Source: Bacteroidota bacterium (lineage in GTDB: Bacteria; Bacteroidota; Bacteroidia; Chitinophagales; Saprospiraceae). From it: a DNA stretch of 18,975 nucleotides. The notes beneath the pieces were generated by a model that was given only the letters and a program-made list of their open reading frames with translations, searched no databases and had not been told where the DNA came from. Position 1 is the stretch's first letter; every line of letters begins with the position of its first letter. The stretch lies in the NCBI GenBank assembly GCA_018969455.1, contig JAGWYI010000016.1, positions 1 to 18,975 on the forward strand. The letters are read 5' to 3'. Below, in pieces: positions 1 through 7,505 of this stretch. The position numbers were made by a program, and so were the translations under genes.

Positions 1-341
1 GTCTGAATTTGTGCAATTTGGGGTGCGGCATCCAATTGCGCTGCACTCCAGCTGTAAAAATCGATTCCGCGCACCATCACATAGCGGTAGGGCGGCATTT
101 GCAGGCTGCGCGACCATTTTTCTCCATAAAACAGGCAATTGGTCCAGGTTTTGTGCGCAAACGGTGGGATGTCCGCTTCGTCAGCTGCCCAAAAGCACCA
201 GGTACGGTCGTTGCGATCTTTTGCATCCCGATCGATCAACAGGATTTTTTTATGTTGAAATGCGGGTTGGGCAATCAGTTCGAGTGCCAGGGTGCGCCCG
301 GAAAGGCCGCCGCCCGCAAGAATTACATCGTATGGATTCAT
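1..341 (-). CDS. crtY: Lycopene beta-cyclase, N-terminal part (gene runs off the left edge)
   Basis: Lycopene cyclases close the ends of lycopene into beta-ionone rings, giving beta-carotene, at the inner membrane. Reading the minus strand from the ATG at 341 gives 113 residues with no stop before the window edge. A Rossmann dinucleotide-binding motif AGGGLSG lies at residues 9-15, an acidic strand end (LLIDRD) at 34-39, and RNDRTWCFW at 43-51. The stretch YRYVMVRGIDFYSW follows near residue 85. The RNDRTWCFW block after the first beta-alpha-beta unit is the hallmark of the CrtY/CrtL family. A full protein would be about 380 residues, so roughly two thirds lie outside the window. The gene is divergent from trmH with 104 bases between the starts, and I see no clear promoter box there. 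Family assignment is from recalled motifs; the symbol crtY rather than crtL is by convention. Confidence 0.85.
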   Translation of the reverse strand, partial: MNPYDVILAGGGLSGRTLALELIAQPAFQHKKILLIDRDAKDRNDRTWCFWAADEADIPPFAHKTWTNCLFYGEKWSRSLQMPPYRYVMVRGIDFYSWSAAQLDAAPQIAQIQ

Positions 342-445
342 AACAGTGGATGAAGATGCCGGTATTTTGCTTAACCTGCAATTAGAAATCGGTTTTGTTT
401 AAAATGGTTCAATCATTTGCATAATAATCCTCAATTTTGCGCCTT

Positions 446-1183
446 ATGAAACCCGAGCGTGTTGCAAAAATCCGGTCAGTCATTGCGCAGAGTCAGCCTG
501 ATTTGACCGTTATACTGGAGAATATATTTGATCCGCTGAACATCAGCGCGGTTTTGCGCTCTTGTGATGCGGTAGGCATCCGGGAAATTTTTGTGGTGTA
601 CACCAAGCCTTACCTCGACAAACGGGGTTTGCGATTGGGGAAACGGACATCCGGCGGGGCATTCAAGTGGATCGACGTGTATGTGTTTGAAGATCTGGAG
701 GAGTGCATCCGGCGTGTGAAGGCGCGCTACGGGCGTGTGCTGGCGACCGGACTCGGCGAAAAAAGCCAGTCTTTGTACAGCCTGGAACTCAGCGAGCCGG
801 TGGCCTTGATGTTTGGCAACGAGGACGATGGCCTGAGCCCCGAGGCCCTGAACCTTGCCGACGGTAATTTTTTGGTGCCCCAGGTGGGTTTTGCCGAAAG
901 TTTGAACATTTCGGTTGCGTGTGCGGTGAGTCTTTTTGAGGCCATGCGCCAGCGGCAGACAAAAGGCATGTATGGCGGGGCCTCGAAGTTTGCCCCGGAG
1001 CAACAGGAATTGCTGTTTGTGCGTTGGAGCAAGATGTTGAAAGAAAAATCCTGGCACCAGCAATTGGCGGTGCCGGTTACCAAGGATTCGGAGCCGCTGC
1101 TTCCGGTGTATGCCGAGCGCGATCCGGCCATTGTTCAAATACAAAAAATGGTTCCCAAGCCATTGAGCAACTTTGACTTATGA
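446..1183 (+). CDS. trmH: tRNA (guanosine 2'-O)-methyltransferase, TrmH/SpoU family
   Basis: This enzyme would transfer a methyl group from S-adenosylmethionine to the 2'-O of guanosine 18 in the D-loop of tRNA. The protein has 245 residues, close to the usual 220-250. All three SPOUT motifs are present: NISAVLRS at 32-39 with N32 and R38, FGNEDDGLSPE at 123-133 with N125 and E126, and SLNISVACAVSLFE at 152-165. The opening QPDLTV and the RQRQTKGMY segment after motif 3 resemble Escherichia coli TrmH as I remember it. I chose the ATG at 446 over an in-frame TTG at 437 because the family starts at this point. The stop overlaps the next start as ATGA at 1180-1183, so the pair is probably co-translated. 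A paralogous SpoU enzyme with another tRNA or rRNA target cannot be fully excluded. Confidence 0.92.
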   Translation: MKPERVAKIRSVIAQSQPDLTVILENIFDPLNISAVLRSCDAVGIREIFVVYTKPYLDKRGLRLGKRTSGGAFKWIDVYVFEDLEECIRRVKARYGRVLATGLGEKSQSLYSLELSEPVALMFGNEDDGLSPEALNLADGNFLVPQVGFAESLNISVACAVSLFEAMRQRQTKGMYGGASKFAPEQQELLFVRWSKMLKEKSWHQQLAVPVTKDSEPLLPVYAERDPAIVQIQKMVPKPLSNFDL

Positions 1184-2115
1184 ATTTGAGTATTGTTATA
1201 CCCTTGAAAAACGAGGTAGAAAGTCTGCCCGAACTTGAAGCCTGGATACGCCGTGTGGTGGAACAAATGGGCGTTTCGTACGAAATATTGTTTGTTGACG
1301 ATGGCAGCGACGACGGCTCCTGGGCCTGTATCGAAGGTTTGAGGGCGCAAAATCCGAACATCCGTGCACTGAAGTTTCGCCGGAATTACGGCAAAAGTGC
1401 GGCCTTGCACATGGGTTTTCAGGCCTCCAAAGGCGATGTGCTCATCACCATGGACGCTGATTTGCAGGATAGCCCCGATGAGATCCCCGAATTGTACCGC
1501 ATGATTGCCGAAGACGGCTATGATCTGGTGAGCGGTTGGAAAAAGGTGCGCCACGACCCGCCGAGCAAAACCATTCCCACCAAGTTATACAACGCCGTGA
1601 CGCGCTGGATGAGCGGCATACCTTTGCACGATTTCAACTGCGGACTGAAGGCCTACCGCGGGCTGGTGGCGCGCAGCATCGAGGTGTACGGGGAAATGCA
1701 CCGTTACATTCCGGTTTTGGCAAAGTGGACGGGTTTTCCGAAGATCGGGGAAAAAGTGGTGCAGCACCGGCCGCGCAAGTACGGTTATACGAAATTTGGC
1801 GGCTGGCGTCGATTTGTGAACGGGCCGCTGGATTTGATGATTATTTCTTTTGTGGGCAAATTCGGCAAGCGGCCCATGCATTTTTTTGGTTTGCTGGGCT
1901 TGATTGCGTTTTTGGCCGGTTTCGGGATTTTGTTTTGGTTGAGCATTGAAAAACTGGTTTTTAAGGAAATTGGCATTGCCGACCGCCCGGCTTTTTTCCT
2001 CGGCATCTTGTCTCTGATGGTGGGCACGCAGTTGTTTTTGACCGGATTTGTGGGGGAAATGATCAATCGGAATTCACCGGTGCGGAATAATTATTTGGTG
2101 GATATGGAAATATAA
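1180..2115 (+). CDS. Family 2 glycosyltransferase, DPM1/GtrB-like, membrane-anchored
   Basis: The protein has 311 residues and probably transfers a sugar from a nucleotide sugar to a polyprenyl phosphate at the cytoplasmic membrane. The GT-A catalytic domain shows VDDGS at 39-43 and the metal-binding region DADLQD at 92-97. HDFNCGLKAYR at 150-160 matches the conserved acceptor-side block of this family. Two hydrophobic segments near residues 235-257 and 271-293 form the C-terminal anchor seen in GtrB/ArnC-type enzymes. Its start overlaps the trmH stop by four bases, so expression is likely coupled to trmH although no functional link is obvious. No GtrA-like flippase is next to it, and the sugar cannot be deduced. 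It converges with the gene at 2138, with 22 bases between the stops. Confidence 0.9.
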   Translation: MNLSIVIPLKNEVESLPELEAWIRRVVEQMGVSYEILFVDDGSDDGSWACIEGLRAQNPNIRALKFRRNYGKSAALHMGFQASKGDVLITMDADLQDSPDEIPELYRMIAEDGYDLVSGWKKVRHDPPSKTIPTKLYNAVTRWMSGIPLHDFNCGLKAYRGLVARSIEVYGEMHRYIPVLAKWTGFPKIGEKVVQHRPRKYGYTKFGGWRRFVNGPLDLMIISFVGKFGKRPMHFFGLLGLIAFLAGFGILFWLSIEKLVFKEIGIADRPAFFLGILSLMVGTQLFLTGFVGEMINRNSPVRNNYLVDMEI

Positions 2116-2137
2116 ACCCCGCAAAACCAACACCCCC

Positions 2138-3292
2138 TTACCCTTGCGGCATGCGTTTCATCACCACCGTAAATTGTTCCCCTGCGCGGTCGTTGTAGAA
2201 ATCAATATGCGGCCAGGCCTGCAAGGCCCGCAAAATGCCGGATCCGATGCCGCGGTAGGGTAGGAGATCGGGTGCAAGCGAGGCCAGGATGGTGTTGCGG
2301 GAGCGGCGTAATCCGGCGCGGATCTGGTCTTCTGTGAGGTTGTTGGGCAATTTTCCCGGACTTTTTATTTCAATGCGGTCGTCGAAAACAAAAATCTTGA
2401 TGCTGTCTCGGATGAAGTAATCGCGGTGTAACAAGGCATTTACCAGCAATTCAATCAGCACGATTTCCGGTATTTCAAGGTCGCCGAGGCTGTTGAAATC
2501 CTTGCCGTTCTGCACGCGGTTGAGCGCGCGTTTCATGAAATCGAGTCCGCGCTGGAAGCATTGTACGAGGGTACCGCGAATGTCTTCGCTGCTGTGGTAT
2601 TTTTCGCCATAAATATCCTTTCCGGCAAACCATACGGCCGAAATAAAAAATTGCGGGATGAGTTTTTCGGGGTGTTTGGCAAAGAGCAAGGCGCCGGCGA
2701 CATTGAGGTTTTCGCCTGCAGCCAGCCGCAAATTGGATAAAATGCGGGTTAAATCGTTTTCGTTTAAAGGAATTTTATATTTTTCTTCGTAAAAACTGCG
2801 GAATTCGCGCAGGTCAAGTTCCTCGGCTATGGTGTAGGGGAGGAGTGTTTCTTCGGCGTAGAGGTCGCCGGAGGCCTGGAGCAGGCGCGCGATTTCTTCG
2901 TTGCTGGTCACTTTGCGCTTATCAGGCCCGTTTTTTATGAAAATCAATCCGTCTTTGTCTTTGTAAGGCTTGAAAATGCCTGCTGGAACGTTTACGACCA
3001 AAACTGCTTTGTCATCCACCAATACAGTTTCGGTTTGAATGGTAATTGGCGGCTTTACTCCTTCTGATGCGGCATTTACCAGCAAACTGCTGATGCGTTG
3101 TATGTCTTCAAAACGCAGGCCTGTGATGGCGCCTGTTTTGTCATTGATGCCCACTAAAAGCGTGCCGCCTTCGGAATTGGCAAAGGCGACCAGTTCCTGC
3201 GCTGCGCTGAGCGGATTGGTAATGTTTTCCTTGAATTGGGTGTAGCTGGTTTCGCCTCCCTGTATGCGGAGCCGTAATGCGCTTGCTTCCAT
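2138..3292 (-). CDS. AlbA_2/Schlafen-type ATP-binding protein, putative transcriptional regulator
   Basis: The protein has 384 residues. Residues about 10-135 form an AlbA_2 (Schlafen AAA-like) domain: a YTQFKEN opening, the NSEGGTLLVGIND block and a basic KNGPDKRKVTSNEEI end. The C-terminal part resembles HATPase_c_4: an ELLVNALLHRDY N-box-like motif and a glycine-rich RGIGSGI turn. Such proteins are often labelled RecG-related, but there are no helicase motifs. They are usually treated as DNA-binding or nucleic-acid-binding regulators of unknown target. The frame stays open to an ATG at 3418, which would overlap the preceding thioredoxin-like gene. I prefer the ATG at 3292 because the domain begins just after it and a TAnnTTTG promoter box sits 19 bases upstream. 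It follows the oxidase/thioredoxin pair on the same strand, so it could be read through from that operon as well as from its own promoter. Confidence 0.85.
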   Translation of the reverse strand: MEASALRLRIQGGETSYTQFKENITNPLSAAQELVAFANSEGGTLLVGINDKTGAITGLRFEDIQRISSLLVNAASEGVKPPITIQTETVLVDDKAVLVVNVPAGIFKPYKDKDGLIFIKNGPDKRKVTSNEEIARLLQASGDLYAEETLLPYTIAEELDLREFRSFYEEKYKIPLNENDLTRILSNLRLAAGENLNVAGALLFAKHPEKLIPQFFISAVWFAGKDIYGEKYHSSEDIRGTLVQCFQRGLDFMKRALNRVQNGKDFNSLGDLEIPEIVLIELLVNALLHRDYFIRDSIKIFVFDDRIEIKSPGKLPNNLTEDQIRAGLRRSRNTILASLAPDLLPYRGIGSGILRALQAWPHIDFYNDRAGEQFTVVMKRMPQG

Positions 3293-3310
3293 GGGTTTGT
3301 TATTTCCCTG

Positions 3311-3318
3311 CAAATGTA
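3311..3318 (-). promoter_or_regulatory. Candidate Bacteroidota -7 box for the AlbA_2 regulator gene
   Basis: On the minus strand this reads TACATTTG, a full match to the Bacteroidota -7 consensus TAnnTTTG. It ends 19 bases before the ATG at 3292, implying a 5' leader of roughly 10-15 bases. I do not see a good TTG at the -33 spacing, so the site is only moderately supported. It favours the 3292 start over the 3418 start. Confidence 0.45.
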
Positions 3319-3390
3319 GCGTTTTTTTGGCTTTTGCGATTTGGCCGCCGGGCTTTTCGGGTGTGTGTGGGCTGGGGGCGAGCTCCGCCT

Positions 3391-3984
3391 TCACGGCCGC
3401 CGGAAGAAGATCTGGCATCCGATGGATTTTGTTTCGGGGATTGCCACTTTTTTTCCGGCCAGGAGCGCATCTACCGCCAAGGCCACGTATGCCTGGGTGA
3501 CGTTTTCGGGTTCGCCGCCGTTGTCGTCGATGGCGCCGTTATAGCGAATTTCCAGGCCATTGCGTGTTTTTTCCAAAACATAGGCATGCGGCGTTTTTTG
3601 CGCCTTGAAGTTTTTTGCCACCGCCTGGGTTTCATCGAACAAATACGGGAAATTGAACTGCTCTTTTTGGGCCTTTTCAATCATTTTGGGATAGGTATCA
3701 TCCTCGTACAGCAGCGTATCGGTGGAACTGATGGCCAGCAAGGGATAGCCTAACGGCTGGTATTTACCATTGAGGGCGTTCAGGCGCGGGGGGTACAACC
3801 TGGCGAACGGACAATGGTTGCAGGTGAATATCACGATGAAACCCTTGGCATCCGGGTAATCCGCCAAGGAAACCATGCGGCCGTCGGTGTTTTTGAGGCT
3901 AAAATCCCGGATGCTGCTCAGGGGCGCATGCGCGCCCGGAGCAAAAAGCATCAGAATGATGGAAAACAGCAGGTTTTGGATCAT
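3391..3984 (-). CDS. Secreted thioredoxin-like (redoxin family) protein
   Basis: The predicted protein has 197 residues. A signal peptide of about 20 residues (MIQNLLFSIILMLFAPGAHA) directs it to the periplasm. A thioredoxin fold follows, with the redox motif CNHC at residues 55-58 in the context FTCNHCPFARLY. The KTPHAYVL segment carries the cis-proline of the fold, and YNGAIDDN and a late GC pair near the C terminus recur in this group as I recall it. It probably reduces or exchanges disulfides outside the cytoplasm; the substrate is unknown. The frame is open to 4017, but that start would overlap the oxidase stop and hide the signal peptide, so I chose the ATG at 3984. It begins 10 bases after the multicopper oxidase stop, which makes a shared transcript likely. 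It could keep cysteines or copper ligands of the exported oxidase in the right state (inference). Confidence 0.85.
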   Translation of the reverse strand: MIQNLLFSIILMLFAPGAHAPLSSIRDFSLKNTDGRMVSLADYPDAKGFIVIFTCNHCPFARLYPPRLNALNGKYQPLGYPLLAISSTDTLLYEDDTYPKMIEKAQKEQFNFPYLFDETQAVAKNFKAQKTPHAYVLEKTRNGLEIRYNGAIDDNGGEPENVTQAYVALAVDALLAGKKVAIPETKSIGCQIFFRRP

Positions 3985-3994
3985 GTTTTTGTGT

Positions 3995-5755
3995 TTATCG
4001 GCTTGTGCCAATGACAAATCGTTTGCTCAGGGCCCGTTTGGACTGGCTGTCGCGGCATTCCAGGAAATACACGCCAGGCTTGAATTTCGATACATCAATA
4101 CCCTCGTGGAGGTCTGGCTGAGGCAGCATGAGCAGGGTGCGGCCTGCGGCGTCGCATATCCGCACGTAATACGCCTGTAACTCGGGATCATCGAAGCGGA
4201 GGTAGAGGCGATCGGCAGCCGGGTTGGGAAACAGCTGAAAGTTGGCGCCTGCCGTGCCTGGTTCGCTGGTGGCAGTACTTGTGTTTTTCACAATAAACTG
4301 GCCCATCATGCCCTCGTCTTCGTGCAAAGAGATGTGGCAGTGGTACATAAACGGGTGCAGGGTATCGGCATAATCTTCAAATTTGGCGATGAACTTTACC
4401 ACGCTGTTTTGCCCGTTGGTGCGGCCAGGCACAAACACCACGTCTTTCCAGCCTGCCTGTGCGGCTGTTGGGGCAGCGCCGTTTACCGACAAGATGTTGA
4501 ACTCCACATCGTGGATGTGAAAAGGGTGGCCAAATACGGAAGTGCTGGTGATTTCCCATATTTCGGTATTCCCAAGCGGCACCGTATAATTGTTGTAGTT
4601 GAAATCGAACAGTTTGTGGTTGATGATGAAGGCATTGGGGCCCAGAATCGGCGGATTGGTGACGCCGGCGCTGTCGCTGATGGTGAGTTTGCGGGTTAGC
4701 ACCGCATCGGCTGCGTTCAGCAGTACATTGTTTGCCAAAGTCGTCGGAATGGCCGTGACGGGCTGGGCCGTTGCGGCGCCGATTTTAAAATGCACCATGG
4801 TGAAGTCTTTTTTGCCTAAATAATTGGCAAAGGGGCCACCTGGAAAACTCTCGCCACCGGCAATGAAGTTCGACAATGTAGAATTAAAGGCCTTCATATC
4901 AACGGTTTGGCCGCTTTGGCCGCTGAAATTGACCAGGATTTCCACGCGTTCGCCTGCGTGCAGGAGGTAGCGCGTGAGGGCGACGGGTGCATTGAGCAGC
5001 CCGCCATCGGATCCAATGACATAAAACGTGCGGTTGTCGCTGAAACCGATGTTGTAAGAGCGTTCGATGGCGCCATTGAGGATGCGGAAACGCAGCACTT
5101 GCGCAGGGGCGGTATGTTGTGCGCGCAGGGTACCGTTGACCATCATGCTGTCGCCATAAGGCACCTCTACAAACTGGTTGGCGCTGTTGAAATCGCGGTC
5201 GGTGAGTACGAGCGGGATGTCGTCTACGCCATAGGTGCGTGGCAGGGGCAGGGCTGATTCCTCGTCGTCGCGCACAATGATGAGTCCGCCGAGGCCCTTG
5301 GTGATTTGGGCTTCGGTCATTTCGTGGAGGTGGGGGTGGTACCAATAGGTTGCAGCCTTGTTGGTGACCGTCCAGTATGGTTTCCAGGTGGTGCCGGGCG
5401 GGATGATCTGGTGGGGCCCGCCGTCCATCACAGCGGGCAGGTGGAAACCGTGCCAGTGCAGGGTGGTGGAGTCATTGAGTTGGTTTTTGATGTTGAAATG
5501 GACGGTTTCGCCTTTGTACATGATGAGTGTGGGGCCCCAGAATTTGCCGTTGATGCCGGCTGTGATGGTTTGGTTGCCGCTGGGAATGATTTGGGAAAAC
5601 GTGTCTTTCATCACCAGGTTGAAATCGGGTCCGCGCAGGGTGTCGGGGATCCAGAGGGTGTTGTAAGAGACGGTTTGGGCCTGGCAGGCGGTGCAGGCGA
5701 GGAGGTATGCCAAGGGCAGGAAGCGCATGGGTCGGGAAATGAACAAGTTCATCAT
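3995..5755 (-). CDS. Secreted multicopper oxidase with T9SS C-terminal sorting domain
   Basis: The protein has 586 residues and should oxidise phenolic compounds or metal ions while reducing oxygen to water. All copper-binding blocks are intact, numbered from the ATG at 5755: HWHG near 100-103, WYHPHLH near 138-144, HPFHIH at 410-415, and HCHISLHEDEGMM at 472-484 with the type 1 Cys473 and an axial Met. The cupredoxin domains end near residue 495. The last 80 residues, from LFPNPAADRLYL, are a type A T9SS sorting domain, so the enzyme should be released or anchored at the cell surface. The N terminus carries a signal peptide ending LLACTACQAQ; an LLAC lipobox is possible but less likely with a T9SS tail. 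A TTG at 5758 and ATGs at 5752 and 5728 are alternative starts. The CueO, CotA/laccase or bilirubin oxidase subtype is not resolved. Confidence 0.93.
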   Translation of the reverse strand: MMNLFISRPMRFLPLAYLLACTACQAQTVSYNTLWIPDTLRGPDFNLVMKDTFSQIIPSGNQTITAGINGKFWGPTLIMYKGETVHFNIKNQLNDSTTLHWHGFHLPAVMDGGPHQIIPPGTTWKPYWTVTNKAATYWYHPHLHEMTEAQITKGLGGLIIVRDDEESALPLPRTYGVDDIPLVLTDRDFNSANQFVEVPYGDSMMVNGTLRAQHTAPAQVLRFRILNGAIERSYNIGFSDNRTFYVIGSDGGLLNAPVALTRYLLHAGERVEILVNFSGQSGQTVDMKAFNSTLSNFIAGGESFPGGPFANYLGKKDFTMVHFKIGAATAQPVTAIPTTLANNVLLNAADAVLTRKLTISDSAGVTNPPILGPNAFIINHKLFDFNYNNYTVPLGNTEIWEITSTSVFGHPFHIHDVEFNILSVNGAAPTAAQAGWKDVVFVPGRTNGQNSVVKFIAKFEDYADTLHPFMYHCHISLHEDEGMMGQFIVKNTSTATSEPGTAGANFQLFPNPAADRLYLRFDDPELQAYYVRICDAAGRTLLMLPQPDLHEGIDVSKFKPGVYFLECRDSQSKRALSKRFVIGTSR

Positions 5756-5855
5756 CAAGTTGTGGCTGTGTAAAGGGAAACGCGAATACAGGGGTTTGAT
5801 GCCGGAACTGCGGGGAACTTGCGGGGTGGGGATAATTTTATTTAAATTGATGTAT

Positions 5856-6005
5856 CGCTTGGAGCGACCCCTCCTCTACACGTGTGATGTTAAAAGCACT
5901 AAAAGGCCACCTGGGTTTTGGTTTTCAGCCAATTAAGCCCAATAAAACTTCGAATTGGTCCAATCAGCGAGGGGGTCGCCTGGAGTGCCCCCCTCGCTAC
6001 GCGCG
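5856..6005. repeat. Two imperfect 29-base GC-rich direct repeats, one forming a hairpin
   Basis: Within the 262-base gap between the hydrolase stop and the oxidase start, two similar GC-rich stretches lie at about 5856-5884 and 5977-6005. Both follow the pattern cgcYtggag-g-ccctc-tac-cg and match at roughly two thirds of positions. The right copy sits in a hairpin with perfect 10-base arms AGCGAGGGGG (5966-5975) and CCCCCTCGCT (5989-5998). Directly before it is an 11-base palindrome ATTGGTCCAAT (5954-5964). The hairpin lies 20 bases beyond the hydrolase stop on the minus strand, but no T-run follows it, so a standard intrinsic terminator is not supported. A remnant of a small palindromic repeat element is the alternative. 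Confidence 0.45.
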
Positions 6006-6017
6006 CGGAATGCAGAT

Positions 6018-7460
6018 TTACCGCCCCACCACTAATTTCTGCTGCAAAACCAGGCCGTTTCCATGGTAAATGACCATGTAGAGGCCCGATGGTACGCTTG
6101 CCAGACTAACACTTGCGCCTGACGCGCTTACTGGAAATGAACCGAAATTCTGACCCCAGATGTCGTAAATATCGATCTGGCCGTCGGTGGGCAAGGCGTT
6201 TATGTGCAGCGATTCCGCGGCCGGATTGGGGTAAATGTCCAGAACAAATGGATTGTCAAGATCTTGTGTGGCCGTGGAAATCGTCTGGAAACCGGCAAAG
6301 AACAGGAGGGTCTGAATGATGGCCGGGGTGACACAATCCACGTGGTTTTTGGTAGAATCCACATCAACGGCCAGGAAATTGGGAGGGTTGAGGGCGGTGA
6401 TGGTGTCGCGGGCAACAATGCTGTTCAGGTACGGCACCTGGTCGTCGGCTTTGCAGTAAAAGAGGCGGGTAGGGGCCTGGGGCGCCCATTTGTACACATC
6501 GTTGTCGCGCAAATTCTGGTTGAAGGGATGATTCAAATCGGTTTTCACTACCTGTACTACGCTGTCTTTCAGCATTTTACCCGGGATATAGTTGCCAAAA
6601 TCGCTCTTGAGCTGGGCAAGCAACTGGTTGTTCAGCGTGCTCAGACTTTTAGTGCCGGCGTAAAAAGGGGCGATCAGGGTGGCGTAATTGGGTTTGAAAA
6701 TGTCGCTCAGGTTGGTGAAAATGTTTTTATACACCGTTTGATACGACAAAATGGTATTGGGCAGGTAGGACGGACTTGTATAAACGGCATCCGACAAAAT
6801 CAAATCGCGCATCACACCGGATATGCTGTACGGGCCCGACAGGTGGGCGGCGGCGGTCACCTCATACGGGGAATCGGGATTGAGCTCGAGGGCGCGGTGG
6901 AGGGCCATGGCAGCATGTCCGCCCTGGGAATATCCCGTTATAAACAATTGGTTGTTTACATAAACATTGCCAAGTTGGGCGATAAACTGGGCGCTGGCAT
7001 GCAGCATGTCGATGGCTGCAGAGGCTTCGGATGCGGCATGCACATAGGGGTGGAAGCCGCGGGAGCTTCCCAGGCCCAAGTAATCGGGCATCACCGTAAA
7101 ATAGCCCATGCCGGCAAACAATCCGCCCAGCGTACCCTCGCCGTTGCTGGCTGTATTTGATGGCACATCGGTTTTGGCGCTGGAGGTGCCGTGCTGATAC
7201 ACCAAACGGGGAAACATTCGGGTCGGGTCGGATGGAACCCCGATCAGTCCCGAAGCCGTGTCGAGCACCCCGTTGATGTCGGTTGTGGTGTACGTGATTT
7301 TGTACAGTTTTACGTTGTATTGTATAAAAGGAACGCCAAACTGCGTGTTGAGTTGGGCTTTGGTTTTGCTCAAAACGAGGGTGCTGGAAATGAGATTTTG
7401 GGAAAACAACTGTCCGCCTAAAAGCAGCAACAGAATCGACAGGGCATTTTTCATAGACAT
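6018..7460 (-). CDS. Secreted alpha/beta-hydrolase (secretory lipase/esterase-like) with T9SS sorting domain
   Basis: The protein has 480 residues and probably hydrolyses ester bonds of lipids or other esters outside the cell. A signal peptide covers about residues 1-20 (MSMKNALSILLLLLGGQLFS). The alpha/beta-hydrolase fold shows a QHGTS oxyanion-region motif near 89-93, the nucleophile elbow GYSQGG with Ser178, a candidate acid in KADDQVP (Asp339/340), and His373 in NHVDCVTP. The order and spacing fit the secretory lipase (LIP) and related alpha/beta-hydrolase families. From about residue 407 (LDIYPNPAAESLHI) to the end is a T9SS type A sorting domain. It lies 45 bases after the gene ending at 7506 on the same strand, so co-transcription is possible. 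An ATG two codons in is an equally good start. The exact substrate is not readable from sequence. Confidence 0.88.
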   Translation of the reverse strand: MSMKNALSILLLLLGGQLFSQNLISSTLVLSKTKAQLNTQFGVPFIQYNVKLYKITYTTTDINGVLDTASGLIGVPSDPTRMFPRLVYQHGTSSAKTDVPSNTASNGEGTLGGLFAGMGYFTVMPDYLGLGSSRGFHPYVHAASEASAAIDMLHASAQFIAQLGNVYVNNQLFITGYSQGGHAAMALHRALELNPDSPYEVTAAAHLSGPYSISGVMRDLILSDAVYTSPSYLPNTILSYQTVYKNIFTNLSDIFKPNYATLIAPFYAGTKSLSTLNNQLLAQLKSDFGNYIPGKMLKDSVVQVVKTDLNHPFNQNLRDNDVYKWAPQAPTRLFYCKADDQVPYLNSIVARDTITALNPPNFLAVDVDSTKNHVDCVTPAIIQTLLFFAGFQTISTATQDLDNPFVLDIYPNPAAESLHINALPTDGQIDIYDIWGQNFGSFPVSASGASVSLASVPSGLYMVIYHGNGLVLQQKLVVGR

Positions 7461-7505
7461 TTAATTTATTTAAATTCAAATCCTTTTGTGGATCGGGATA
7501 AAGGT

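Noticed and set aside
2119..2149. CCGCAA / TTGCGG arms between the convergent genes as a terminator
   Set aside because: Arms of 6 bases with a 19-base loop and no T-run on either side; the right arm is coding sequence.
2138..3292. Naming the AlbA_2 protein a RecG helicase
   Set aside because: It has no Walker A motif or helicase motifs; the RecG label in older annotations comes from the AlbA_2/HATPase_c_4 region only.
3293..3418. Longer N terminus of the AlbA_2 protein starting at 3418
   Set aside because: It would overlap the thioredoxin-like gene, its residues look like low-complexity read-through, and a promoter box lies downstream of that start.
6204..7160. A plus-strand open frame of 318 codons opposite the secreted hydrolase
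   Set aside because: It is antisense to a gene with a full catalytic triad and a T9SS tail, and its translation shows no domain, signal peptide or sensible composition.
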